Positions 26,296-34,859 of a stretch of 64,000 nucleotides of DNA are shown piece by piece. The stretch's first letter is position 1; each line of letters starts with the position of its first letter. The DNA comes from Rodentibacter haemolyticus (lineage in GTDB: Bacteria; Pseudomonadota; Gammaproteobacteria; Enterobacterales; Pasteurellaceae): the NCBI RefSeq assembly GCF_015356115.1, contig NZ_CP063056.1, positions 1,612,001 to 1,676,000 on the forward strand, in the 5' to 3' direction. The notes beneath the pieces are model-generated. The model searched no databases. It was not told where the DNA came from and was given only the letters and a program-made list of their open reading frames with translations. The translations under genes and the position numbers were made by a program.

Positions 26296-26820
26296 ATGCA
26301 AAAGGTAAAACTACCCCTAACCGTTGATCCGGTAAAAGATGCTCAAAGACGGCTTGATTATGTCGGCTATTATGCTGCAAATCAGCTTGAGCGTTTAGCT
26401 GAATCGGTGGTGAACGTGCTCAGCGATGCACAGGTAACATTATCGTTTTATATTGATCCGCAAAAATTAGTGGTGATGAAAGGTGAGGCGCAGGTTGAAG
26501 TCGAGTTAGAATGTCAACGCTGTAGCGAGCCGTTCAAGCAAACATTAGACTGTGAATTTATTTATAGTCCGGTGTCCAACTGGGATCAAGCTGATGTATT
26601 GCCCGAAATTTATGAGCCGATTGAGTTTAATGAATTTGGCGAAATAGATTTACTTGGCACGGTGGAAGATGAGTTAATTTTAGCTCTGCCGCTTGTACCA
26701 ATGCATTCATCTGAACACTGTGAAGTGTCCGCGCAGGAACAGGTTTTTGGCGAATTGCCGGAAGAATTGGCAAAAAAACCGAGCCCGTTCGCTGTATTAG
26801 CTAATTTAAAGCAAAAGTAA
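26296..26820 (+). CDS. yceD: YceD family protein, 23S rRNA accumulation (DUF177)
   Basis: 174 residues beginning MQKVKLPLTVDPVKDAQRRLDY, closely like E. coli YceD, with the Cys pair in LECQRCSEPF and C-terminal SPFAVLANLKQK. It is linked to 23S rRNA/large-subunit production and almost always precedes rpmF, as here (22 bp). No Shine-Dalgarno is visible before the ATG, and the predicted promoter abuts it. Confidence 0.95.
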   Translation: MQKVKLPLTVDPVKDAQRRLDYVGYYAANQLERLAESVVNVLSDAQVTLSFYIDPQKLVVMKGEAQVEVELECQRCSEPFKQTLDCEFIYSPVSNWDQADVLPEIYEPIEFNEFGEIDLLGTVEDELILALPLVPMHSSEHCEVSAQEQVFGELPEELAKKPSPFAVLANLKQK

Positions 26821-26842
26821 ATTAAATTTAGGAGTATAGCCG

Positions 26843-27013
26843 ATGGCTGTTCAACAAAACAAAAAATCTCGTTCACGTCGTGATATGCGTCGTTCACACG
26901 ATGCATTAACTACTGCTGCAGTATCAGTGGATAAAGCAAGTGGTGAAACCCATTTACGCCATCACGTAACTGCTGACGGTTACTACCGTGGTCGTAAAGT
27001 GATCAATAAGTAA
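26843..27013 (+). CDS. rpmF: 50S ribosomal protein L32
   Basis: 56 residues: [22 protein letters not shown]... ending GRKVINK. Typical non-zinc L32 of gammaproteobacteria. RBS TAGGAG 8-10 nt upstream. Part of the yceD-rpmF-plsX-fab cluster that couples ribosome and membrane synthesis; plsX starts 21 bp later. Confidence 0.98.
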
Positions 27014-27034
27014 TTTTTACTTATAGGTATTCAC

Positions 27035-28054
27035 TTGACTCGTCTAACCTTGGCGTTAGATGTGATGGGCGGGGACATTGGTCCCCGTATTACTATCCCT
27101 GCCTCCTTTTTAGCGTTAGAAAGTGATCCGATGCTTTCTTTGATTCTGTTTGGTGATCGCCAACAGATTGCCCCCCTGCTTGAGAATTGTCCTCAAACCC
27201 TTTTAGATCGTATTCAAATTCACCATTGCTCCCGTGCTATTGATAATAATCAAGGTATTTCTTACGCTTTGCGCCATAGTAAAGGAACTTCGATGCGTTT
27301 AGCATTGGAGGCCGTTCAGCAGGGGATTGCTCAAGGCTGTGTGAGTGCGGGGAACACCGGCGCGTTGATGGGGTTGTCTAAGATTTTATTGCAACCGTTG
27401 AAAGGTATTGTTCGCCCTGCTTTAATTTCGCTTATTCCAACGATTGAAGGTGAAAAATCCGTTATGTTGGATCTTGGCGCAAATATTGAATGTAGTGCAG
27501 AAAATCTTTATCAATTTGCTATAATGGGAACGATTTTTGCCGAATACCGTTTGAATTTAGTCTATCCGCGCATTGGATTATTAAATATTGGTGTGGAAGA
27601 AATTAAAGGGCGTCAATCTCTTCGTGAGGCGGCAAATTTATTGGAAAAATCGACCGCACTTAATTATATCGGATTTATAGAGGGCGATGTTTTACTCAAT
27701 GGTGAAGCTGATGTGATTGTTAGCGACGGTTTCACCGGCAATATTGCCTTAAAGACGTTAGAAGGTGCGGCAAAAAATGTATTGTCTTTATTTAAAGGGC
27801 AATCGAAACAATATTATTTAAAACCACTTTTCTCTTGGATTATGCGTTATTTATTTAAAACGACTTATCAACGCTTAAAACGTATTAATCCTGATGAATA
27901 CAATGGTGCATCGCTTATCGGCTTAACCGCCGTGGTGGTGAAAAGCCATGGAAATGCAAATATTAATGCTTTTGCTCAGGCTATTGCAGATGCGGCTTTC
28001 CAAGCGCGCCATAAACTTCCGGAAAAAATATTGGCGGGCTTAGCCCGTTATTAA
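27035..28054 (+). CDS. plsX: Phosphate acyltransferase PlsX
   Basis: Converts acyl-ACP to acyl-phosphate for phospholipid synthesis. 339 residues; the start is a TTG (27035) giving MTRLTLALDVMGGDIGP, which aligns with the known N-terminus, and no ATG is nearby. GTGAL-type motif SAGNTGALMGL and DGFTGNIALK are present. A USS lies at 27653. Member of the fab cluster. Confidence 0.96.
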   Translation: MTRLTLALDVMGGDIGPRITIPASFLALESDPMLSLILFGDRQQIAPLLENCPQTLLDRIQIHHCSRAIDNNQGISYALRHSKGTSMRLALEAVQQGIAQGCVSAGNTGALMGLSKILLQPLKGIVRPALISLIPTIEGEKSVMLDLGANIECSAENLYQFAIMGTIFAEYRLNLVYPRIGLLNIGVEEIKGRQSLREAANLLEKSTALNYIGFIEGDVLLNGEADVIVSDGFTGNIALKTLEGAAKNVLSLFKGQSKQYYLKPLFSWIMRYLFKTTYQRLKRINPDEYNGASLIGLTAVVVKSHGNANINAFAQAIADAAFQARHKLPEKILAGLARY

Positions 28055-28073
28055 TGATTTAACTTATTTGATT

Positions 28074-29024
28074 ATGAACAGCAGAATTTTATCTACCGGT
28101 AGCTATTTACCAAGCCATATCCGTACGAATGCGGATTTAGAAAAAATGGTCGATACCTCTGATGAATGGATCGTAACCCGTTCGGGCATTCGTGAACGCC
28201 GTATTGCCGCAGCGGATGAAACTGTCGCCACCATGGGCTTTGAAGCGGCTAAACAGGCGATTGATGCGGCACAAATTAACCCGCAAGAGATCGATCTCAT
28301 TCTTGTCGCAACAACAAGCCATTCGCACGCTTATCCGAGTGCTGCTTGCCAAGTGCAAGGTTTATTAGAGATTGAAGACGCGATTTCCTTTGATTTAGCG
28401 GCAGCCTGTACCGGTTTTGTGTATGCCTTAGGCGTGGCGGATCAATTTATTCGTACCGGAAAAGTAAAAAAAGCTTTAGTGATTGGATCTGATCTTAATT
28501 CTCGTAAATTAAACGAAACCGATCGTAGCACAGTCGTGTTATTTGGTGATGGCGCGGGCGCTGTCATTTTAGAAGCGAGTGAACAAGAGGGGATCATCTC
28601 AACTCATTTACATGCCTCGGCAGATAAGCACAACACACTAGTATTGCCTCAGCCTGAACGAGGTGTTGAAAAATCAGGTTATATCGAAATGCAGGGCAAC
28701 GAAACTTTTAAACTTGCAGTTCGTGAGCTTTCAAATGTGGTAGAAGAAACTTTGGCGGCGAATAATCTTGAGAAAAAAGATTTGGATTGGCTTATCCCCC
28801 ATCAAGCAAATTTAAGAATTATTACGGCGACGGCGAAAAAGCTTGAAATGGATATGTCTCAGGTTGTGGTAACCTTAGATAAATACGCAAACACAAGTGC
28901 CGCAACAGTACCGGTAGCATTAGATGAAGCGGTGCGTGATGGACGTGTTCAACGAGGTCAATTGTTGCTATTAGAAGCATTTGGCGGTGGTTGGACTTGG
29001 GGTTCTGCGTTAGTTCGTTTCTAA
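28074..29024 (+). CDS. fabH: Beta-ketoacyl-ACP synthase III
   Basis: Starts fatty-acid synthesis by condensing acetyl-CoA with malonyl-ACP. 316 residues from the ATG at 28074 (MNSRILSTGSYLPSHIRTN). Catalytic Cys112 in AAACTGF, His in PHQANLRI and Asn in KYANTSAATVP are intact. 19 bp after plsX. A USS pair terminator follows. Confidence 0.98.
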   Translation: MNSRILSTGSYLPSHIRTNADLEKMVDTSDEWIVTRSGIRERRIAAADETVATMGFEAAKQAIDAAQINPQEIDLILVATTSHSHAYPSAACQVQGLLEIEDAISFDLAAACTGFVYALGVADQFIRTGKVKKALVIGSDLNSRKLNETDRSTVVLFGDGAGAVILEASEQEGIISTHLHASADKHNTLVLPQPERGVEKSGYIEMQGNETFKLAVRELSNVVEETLAANNLEKKDLDWLIPHQANLRIITATAKKLEMDMSQVVVTLDKYANTSAATVPVALDEAVRDGRVQRGQLLLLEAFGGGWTWGSALVRF

Positions 29025-29055
29025 TTATTTTGTTAGAATGAGAGACATATCTGAG

Positions 29056-29088
29056 AAAGTGCGGTCAAATTTACCGCACTTTTCGTGT
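29056..29088 (+). terminator. Inverted-USS hairpin after fabH
   Basis: AAAGTGCGGT (29056-29065) and ACCGCACTTT (29073-29082) followed by TTCGTGTTT. The T-run is weak, so termination may be partial and fabD may still receive read-through. Confidence 0.7.
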
Positions 29089-29094
29089 TTAATG

Positions 29095-29212
29095 TATTGC
29101 TATGTAGTGCTCGAACAAATGTAGGGTGTCGTTAGGCGAAGCCATAACGTACCAATTAATAAGGTTTAATGATGAAATGGTGCGTTATGCAAAGCTAATT
29201 CACCTTACTAAA
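29095..29212. repeat. MITE-like palindromic element, copy 3
   Basis: Starts TATTGCTATGTAGTGCTCGAACAAATGTAGGGTG and continues with GTTAGGCGAAGCCATAACG and, after a spacer, TGGTGCGTTATGCAAAGC, ending CACCTTAC. More diverged than copy 4 but with the same arms. Lies in the fabH-fabD gap. Confidence 0.6.
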
Positions 29213-29280
29213 CTTAATTCAATCTGATTTAATTGACTGTCAAAATTTCAATTTAAAGCTAAAACAAATAGGAAAATACA

Positions 29281-30219
29281 ATGAAAAAATTCGCAATGGT
29301 CTTTCCGGGACAAGGCTCTCAAACTGTCGGTATGCTTGCGGAGCTTGCCGGTGAATATTCGGTGGTTACCGAAACTTTTAAGCAAGCGTCTGATGTGCTT
29401 GGGTACGATTTATGGAATTTGGTGCAACAAGGCCCGACGGAAGAACTGAATAAAACTTGGCAAACCCAACCGGCACTTTTAGCCGCTTCTGTGGCGATTT
29501 ATCGTGTATGGCAAGAAAAATATCCACATTTAAAACCGGAAGTAATGGCAGGGCATAGCTTGGGGGAATATTCCGCTTTGGTATGTGCCGGTGTATTGGA
29601 TTTCCAAGATGCGATTAAATTGGTGGAATTACGCGGTAAATTAATGCAACAAGCAGTGCCTGAAGGTACGGGAGCAATGTATGCGATTATCGGTTTAGAT
29701 AACGAGGCGATTATTGAAGCATGCAAAAAAGCGGAAGAAGGCGAAGTGGTTTCTGCGGTGAATTTTAACTCACCGGGACAAGTAGTGATCGCCGGTGCTA
29801 AAGCGGCAGTAGAACGTGCGGCGGCATTATGTAAAGAAGCAGGGGCAAAACGTGCATTACCGCTTGCGGTGAGTGTGCCTTCTCACTGTGCGTTAATGAA
29901 ACCGGCAGCCGATGAATTGTCGGTAACCTTAGATAGTATTGCGTTCAATACGCCAACAACAGCCGTTATTAACAATGTGGATGTTAAAGTTGAAGCGGAA
30001 AGCGCTGCGATTCGTACGGCATTGGTTCGTCAGCTTTATAGCCCTGTTCGTTGGACTGAAACCGTAGAAAAAATGGCGCAAGATGGCGTGCAGGTGTTGG
30101 TAGAAGTCGGACCTGGTAAGGTATTGAACGGTTTAACCAAACGTATTGTAAGTGATTTACAGGCTACATCAATTAACGATGTTACATCACTTAACGCCGT
30201 AGAAGAATTATTAGCATAA
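29281..30219 (+). CDS. fabD: Malonyl-CoA:ACP transacylase
   Basis: Loads malonyl groups on ACP. 312 residues; FPGQGSQTVGML, nucleophile Ser93 in GHSLGEYSA, His in VPSHCALMKPA, and the C-terminal VGPGKVLNGL. Fourth in the lipid cluster, 22 bp before fabG; the gap from fabH holds a USS hairpin and a MITE-like repeat, so it may have an extra promoter. Confidence 0.98.
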   Translation: MKKFAMVFPGQGSQTVGMLAELAGEYSVVTETFKQASDVLGYDLWNLVQQGPTEELNKTWQTQPALLAASVAIYRVWQEKYPHLKPEVMAGHSLGEYSALVCAGVLDFQDAIKLVELRGKLMQQAVPEGTGAMYAIIGLDNEAIIEACKKAEEGEVVSAVNFNSPGQVVIAGAKAAVERAAALCKEAGAKRALPLAVSVPSHCALMKPAADELSVTLDSIAFNTPTTAVINNVDVKVEAESAAIRTALVRQLYSPVRWTETVEKMAQDGVQVLVEVGPGKVLNGLTKRIVSDLQATSINDVTSLNAVEELLA

Positions 30220-30241
30220 CTAACATAAAAAGGAGAGGAAA

Positions 30242-30967
30242 ATGCAAGGTAAAATTGCTTTAGTAACTGGAGCTACGCGCGGTATCGGCCGTGCGATTGC
30301 GGAAGAATTGATTGCAAAAGGCACTTTTGTAATAGGCACGGCGACTTCTGAAAAAGGGGCGGAAGCGATTTCAGCTTATTTGGGAGAAAAAGGCAAGGGT
30401 TTAGTGTTAAACGTAACCGAAAGCGATTCTATTGAAGCCGTGTTAGCTCAAATTAAAGCTGACTTTGGCGATGTGGATATTTTGGTCAATAACGCAGGGA
30501 TCACCCGTGACGGCTTGTTAATGCGAATGAAAGAAAGCGATTGGTTTGATATTATGCAAACCAATCTAACCTCCGTTTATCGCTTATCAAAGGCGGTGTT
30601 ACGTCCAATGATGAAAAAAGGCGGACGAATTATCACTATTGGTTCCGTGGTCGGCTCTAGCGGTAATCCGGGACAAACCAACTATTGTGCGGCAAAAGCA
30701 GGCGTAATCGGCTTTTCTAAATCTTTAGCAAAAGAAGTAGCTGCACGAGGTATTACGGTAAATGTGGTTGCACCGGGTTTTATTGCAACAGATATGACGG
30801 ACGTGCTGACTGATGAGCAAAAAGCAGGAATCCTTTCTAACGTACCGGCGGGGCGTTTAGGAGAAGCGAAAGATATTGCGAAAGCGGTGGCCTTTTTAGC
30901 ATCTGATGATGCGGCTTATATTACCGGCACGACATTGCACGTAAACGGTGGCTTATATATGAGCTGA
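30242..30967 (+). CDS. fabG: 3-oxoacyl-ACP reductase
   Basis: NADPH-dependent reductase of the elongation cycle. 241 residues, short-chain dehydrogenase fold: TGATRGIGRAIA, NNAGI, catalytic Ser in ITIGSVVGSS, Tyr and Lys in NYCAAKAG. RBS AGGAGAGG upstream. The 258-bp gap to acpP has structured repeats but no gene. Confidence 0.98.
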   Translation: MQGKIALVTGATRGIGRAIAEELIAKGTFVIGTATSEKGAEAISAYLGEKGKGLVLNVTESDSIEAVLAQIKADFGDVDILVNNAGITRDGLLMRMKESDWFDIMQTNLTSVYRLSKAVLRPMMKKGGRIITIGSVVGSSGNPGQTNYCAAKAGVIGFSKSLAKEVAARGITVNVVAPGFIATDMTDVLTDEQKAGILSNVPAGRLGEAKDIAKAVAFLASDDAAYITGTTLHVNGGLYMS

Positions 30968-31140
30968 TTCCTTTGGAATCACTATTTAGACGGGCAGATT
31001 TTCCTTGATAAAATCATAGCCAAAGATTTTAGATAATGCTAAAATCTGCTCCGCAACATAATTTGGTTACGTCTTAAGCGTATGCAAAGATATGTAACTA
31101 TTTTCTTAGTATGTGTTTTTGCTTGCCCTTTCGTGGTGCG

Positions 31141-31203
31141 ACCACTCAGGAAATGGTTGCAAGGTTATCGGAAATTCATACACTAACCACTCAGAAATGA
31201 GTT
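31141..31203 (+). repeat. Paired direct repeats in the acpP leader
   Basis: ACCACTCAGGAAATGGTT (31141-31158) and ACCACTCAGAAATGAGTT (31186-31203), 45 bp apart. The second can fold as ACTCA-GAAA-TGAGT; the first can pair GCGACCA with TGGTTGC. They lie just upstream of the acpP RBS. Function unknown. Confidence 0.45.
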
Positions 31204-31225
31204 AAAACAACAATAGGAAAAACAA

Positions 31226-31456
31226 ATGAGTATTGAAGAACGCGTAAAAAAAATCATCGTTGAACAATTAGGTGTTAAAGAAGAAGATGTGAAATCTGAA
31301 GCTTCTTTTGTTGAAGATTTAGGTGCGGATTCTTTAGACACTGTTGAGTTGGTGATGGCTTTAGAAGAAGAATTTGATATTGAAATTCCGGATGAAGAAG
31401 CTGAGAAAATCACAACTGTTCAATCTGCGATTGACTACGTGCAAAATAACCAGTAA
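31226..31456 (+). CDS. acpP: Acyl carrier protein
   Basis: Carries growing acyl chains on a phosphopantetheine arm. 76 residues, very acidic; modification site Ser36 in LGADSLDTVELVMALEEEF. One residue shorter at the N-terminus than the E. coli protein. Downstream hairpin terminates the cluster. Usual product level is very high, in line with its own strong leader region. Confidence 0.98.
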   Translation: MSIEERVKKIIVEQLGVKEEDVKSEASFVEDLGADSLDTVELVMALEEEFDIEIPDEEAEKITTVQSAIDYVQNNQ

Positions 31457-31461
31457 TTTCA

Positions 31462-31495
31462 AATTAGGCGGCTTTCAAAGTCGCCTAATTTTTTG
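31462..31495 (+). terminator. Terminator after acpP
   Basis: AATTAGGCG and CGCCTAATT arms around a CTTTCAAAG core, followed by TTTTTTG. End of the fatty-acid cluster. Confidence 0.9.
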
Positions 31496-31544
31496 TCTAA
31501 AAACCTCTCCAAAAACGACCGCACTTTTCTCTTTTTTTGAAAAA

Positions 31545-31558
31545 TTGATCTAAATTAC
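31545..31558 (+). promoter_or_regulatory. Possible FNR site upstream of dcuB
   Basis: TTGATCTAAATTAC matches the FNR consensus TTGAT-N4-ATCAA in the left half and only partly in the right. dcuB homologues are FNR-activated in enterobacteria, which makes a site plausible here, but the match is weak. Confidence 0.35.
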
Positions 31559-31659
31559 TTTTTTGTAAAATTATTTAAAAAAAACTTATTTCCTTATAGC
31601 GTTATACTTCGAAAGTAGTATGATTTCCCTTAGTTTTTTTACTCTTTGGGAATATTTAT

Positions 31660-32991
31660 ATGCTTTATTTAGAATTTTTGTTCTTATTATTGATGCTTTA
31701 CCTAGGAAGCCGATTTGGTGGGGTAGGGCTTGCTGTCGTATCTGGTATTGGCTTGGCGATCGAGGTGTTTGTGCTTCGTATGCCGATAGGTAAACCGCCG
31801 GTTGATGTTATATTGATCATTCTTGCCGTTGTAACTTGCGCATCGGTATTAGAAGCAGCCGGTGGTCTTAAATTTATGCTGCAAATTGCAGAGCGCATTT
31901 TACGGAGTAATCCGAAACGGGTGACTTTTTTAGGCCCTTTAGTAACCTATACAATGACCATTATGCTTGGCACAGGGCATGCGGTTTATTCTATTATGCC
32001 GATTATCGGCGATGTTGCCTTAAAGAATAAAATTCGCCCGGAACGCCCGATGGCGGTAGCTTCTATTGCCTCTCAATTGGCATTAACGGCGAGTCCCGTT
32101 TCTGCGGTGTTGGTTTATTATCTCGGTGCAATCGTAAAATTACCGGGCTTTGAGCATATCTCGTTATTACAAATTATGGCAGTAACCGTGCCGGCTACTT
32201 TGTTGGGGACGATTATGATGTCGCTTTATAGTTTAAAACGCGGTAAAGAGCTAGAGAATGACCCTGAATATCAACGTCGTTTACAAGATCCGATTTGGCG
32301 TGAACGTATTTTGAATACGACAAATACACTACTTGATGATGAATTGCCAAAAGCTGCGAAGCATTCCGTTTATTTGTTCCTTTTATCTTTAGTGTTTATT
32401 GTCTCTGTTGCGATGATCCCTGAAATTCGTACGATTGGTAGCGCAAAACCAATTTCGATGGGCGTTGTGATTCAAATGGTGATGCTTTGCTTTGGCGGTA
32501 TTATTTTATTGGTGTGTAAAGTGAATCCGCAAATCGTACCAAATGGTGTCGTGTTTAAATCAGGTATGGTTGCCGGGCTGGCTATTTTTGGGATTGCGTG
32601 GATGAGTGATACTTATTTCCAATATGCAATGCCGGAATTTAAAGCGGCGGTCACTTCAATGGTTGAATCCTATCCTTGGACATTTGCATTCGCTTTATTT
32701 GCGGTTTCGGTTGTGATTAATAGCCAAGCGGCGACTGCTGTAATGATGGTTCCGGTTGGTATTGGTTTAGGATTACCGGCCCCGTTATTAATCGGCTTAA
32801 TGCCGGCAACTTATGCCTATTTCTTTATTCCGAACTACCCGTCCGATATTGCCACGGTGAACTTTGATGTAACCGGCACGACCAAAATCGGAAAATACTA
32901 TTTTAACCATAGTTTTATGATCCCGGGATTAATCGGTGTAGTTGTTGCCTGTTTGGTTGGTGTAATGATGGCAGAATTAATTATTCGTTAA
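31660..32991 (+). CDS. dcuB: Anaerobic C4-dicarboxylate transporter DcuB
   Basis: Fumarate/succinate antiporter of the Dcu family, used in anaerobic fumarate respiration. 443 residues, 10-12 hydrophobic segments, with the family stretches MLGTGHAVYSIMPIIGDVA and ASQLALTASPVSAVLVY. Located after the fab-acpP cluster as in H. influenzae. DcuB rather than DcuA is my inference from overall sequence and that synteny. Confidence 0.9.
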   Translation: MLYLEFLFLLLMLYLGSRFGGVGLAVVSGIGLAIEVFVLRMPIGKPPVDVILIILAVVTCASVLEAAGGLKFMLQIAERILRSNPKRVTFLGPLVTYTMTIMLGTGHAVYSIMPIIGDVALKNKIRPERPMAVASIASQLALTASPVSAVLVYYLGAIVKLPGFEHISLLQIMAVTVPATLLGTIMMSLYSLKRGKELENDPEYQRRLQDPIWRERILNTTNTLLDDELPKAAKHSVYLFLLSLVFIVSVAMIPEIRTIGSAKPISMGVVIQMVMLCFGGIILLVCKVNPQIVPNGVVFKSGMVAGLAIFGIAWMSDTYFQYAMPEFKAAVTSMVESYPWTFAFALFAVSVVINSQAATAVMMVPVGIGLGLPAPLLIGLMPATYAYFFIPNYPSDIATVNFDVTGTTKIGKYYFNHSFMIPGLIGVVVACLVGVMMAELIIR

Positions 32992-33004
32992 AACTTCTTG
33001 GCTG

Positions 33005-33030
33005 GAAAGCACCTTTTAGGTGCTTTTCTT
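33005..33030 (+). terminator. Terminator after dcuB
   Basis: AAAGCACC (33006-33013) and GGTGCTTTT around TTTTA. Short but with a T-rich tail. Confidence 0.75.
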
Positions 33031-33039
33031 AGGGATAAA

Positions 33040-33068
33040 AAAAGCCCTTTCAAAGCTGAAAGGGCAAA
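33040..33068 (-). terminator. Terminator for trhP on the minus strand
   Basis: GCCCTTTC (33044-33051) and GAAAGGGC (33058-33065); on the minus strand the stem is followed by TTTTTTTATCC. It lies about 100 bp past the trhP stop. Confidence 0.8.
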
Positions 33069-33164
33069 AATATTTGGAGTCATACTATGAGTTGTTGAAT
33101 TAACAAATCAGGTATGAAACGCATTATAGTAACTTTTAAAATAAATGCAACATTTTTTTAACAA

Positions 33165-34547
33165 TTAATTGTGAGGATTACGGGTATTTGTGTTCACTAA
33201 ATTCCGCATTAAGAGCGCATACTCCAAATTAATCTCTTCAGGCACCTCCAAGAAAACAAAATGTCCATCGCCTAACGCTGCCTCTAGGTTCTCGTTTTTA
33301 CGATTTAACATTTTCTCAATTTTGAAATTGATGTTACCTTGTGGAGTCATCATTTCCACTTCATCTCCCAATAAGAATTTGTTTTTTACGGCGACCTCCG
33401 CCATACCTTGCTCATTTCGTTTGCCGGTAAACTCACCGACAAATTGTTGACGCTCCGAGATGGAGTACCCATATTCGTAGTTTTGATATTCATCGTGAGT
33501 ATGACGGCGCAAAAAACCTTCCGTATAACCGCGATGAGCCAGTGATTCCAAGGTATCCATCAAACTTTCATCGAATGGTTTACCCGCAGCGGCATCATCA
33601 ATAGCTTTACGATATACTTGAGCGGTACGTGCGCAATAATAGAAAGATTTGGTTCGGCCTTCGATTTTTAAAGAATGTACACCAAGTGCGGTTAGTTTTT
33701 CCACGTGTTGTACGGCACGGAGATCTTTTGAATTCATAAAGTAAGTCCCGTGTTCATCTTCAAATGCGGTCATTTGTTCATCCGGCTTTTGTGATTCGGT
33801 ATAAAGGAAAACTTTGTCTGTAGTATTGCCTTCGCCTAATGTCGGGGCAACGTTTTTTACTTCAATTTGTTGTGAAAGATCGACTTTCGGTACGATATTG
33901 CCCACCTCGTCCGTTGTGCCTTCTTCCATTTTATATTCCCAACGGCAAGCATTGGTACAAGTGCCTTGATTCGGGTCACGTTTGTTAATATAGCCGGAAA
34001 GCAGACAACGCCCGGAGTACGCCATACATAATGCACCGTGAACGAAGATCTCTAATTCGATATCAGGTACTTGTCGGCGGATTTCGGCAATCTCTTCTAA
34101 AGAGAGCTCACGGGATAGGATTACGCGGGTTAAACCCACTTGTTTCCAAAATTTCACCGTTGCCCAGTTTACCGCATTGGATTGTACTGAAAGATGAATA
34201 TCAATATTTGGAAAATGTTCACGTACCAACATAATTAATCCTGGATCGGACATAATAAGCGCATCCGGCCCCATATCAATTACAGGTTGTAAATCTTTAA
34301 TAAAGGTTTTTAGCTTAGAATTGTGCGGCGCAATATTCACTACAACATAGAATTTTTTGCCGAGTGCGTGCGCTTCATCAATGCCGATTTTTAAATTGGC
34401 GTGGTTAAATTCATTATTACGTACGCGCAGGCTATAACGAGGTTGACCGGCATAAACGGCATCTGCACCATAGGCAAAAGCGTAGCGCATATTTTTTAAA
34501 GATCCGGCAGGGGAAAGTAATTCTGGTTTAAATTGGGCTGTCATCAT
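33165..34547 (-). CDS. trhP: tRNA 5-hydroxyuridine modification protein TrhP (YegQ, peptidase U32 family)
   Basis: 460 residues of the U32 family. YegQ/TrhP is needed for prephenate-dependent hydroxylation of wobble uridine 34 in tRNA. Visible: N-terminal LLSPAGSLKNMRYAFAYGADAVYAG, the Cys cluster GALCMAYSGRCLLSGYINKRD...GTCTNACRW (Fe-S ligands) and a C-terminal beta-barrel with KNKFLLGDEVEMMTPQG. The peptidase name is historical. Monocistronic. Confidence 0.93.
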   Translation of the reverse strand: MMTAQFKPELLSPAGSLKNMRYAFAYGADAVYAGQPRYSLRVRNNEFNHANLKIGIDEAHALGKKFYVVVNIAPHNSKLKTFIKDLQPVIDMGPDALIMSDPGLIMLVREHFPNIDIHLSVQSNAVNWATVKFWKQVGLTRVILSRELSLEEIAEIRRQVPDIELEIFVHGALCMAYSGRCLLSGYINKRDPNQGTCTNACRWEYKMEEGTTDEVGNIVPKVDLSQQIEVKNVAPTLGEGNTTDKVFLYTESQKPDEQMTAFEDEHGTYFMNSKDLRAVQHVEKLTALGVHSLKIEGRTKSFYYCARTAQVYRKAIDDAAAGKPFDESLMDTLESLAHRGYTEGFLRRHTHDEYQNYEYGYSISERQQFVGEFTGKRNEQGMAEVAVKNKFLLGDEVEMMTPQGNINFKIEKMLNRKNENLEAALGDGHFVFLEVPEEINLEYALLMRNLVNTNTRNPHN

Positions 34548-34672
34548 TTTCTCTTGTCTGATTTCAAGTCAGGAGCTTGCCGACAGGCAAGCGGTGTTAA
34601 GGGCTACGTATTGTAGGCGGATTTCATCATTTGTAAAGGAAAAGTGCGGTGAGATTTTTGGCTGTTTTGTAT

Positions 34673-34813
34673 TATTATGTAGCAGTTGCACAAAGAGAAT
34701 TTTGTCCAATATTGATTGGGATAGAGGAGGGGGCGTTAAGCTTTGCGTAACGCACCATTTCATCATTAAACCCTCTATTGGTGCGTTACGGCTTCGCCTA
34801 ACGGCCACCCTAC
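34673..34813. repeat. MITE-like palindromic element, copy 4
   Basis: Starts TATTATGTAGCAGTTGCACAAAGAG and ends GGCCACCCTAC. The interior has GCGTTAAGCTTTGCGTAACGCACC and, after a spacer, GGTGCGTTACGGCTTCGCCTAACG as inverted arms. Occupies most of the trhP-ydgA gap. Confidence 0.78.
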
Positions 34814-34859
34814 GCTGCTCTCTGAAAGAAAACACCCGCAAATTAGCGGGTGTCAGAGT

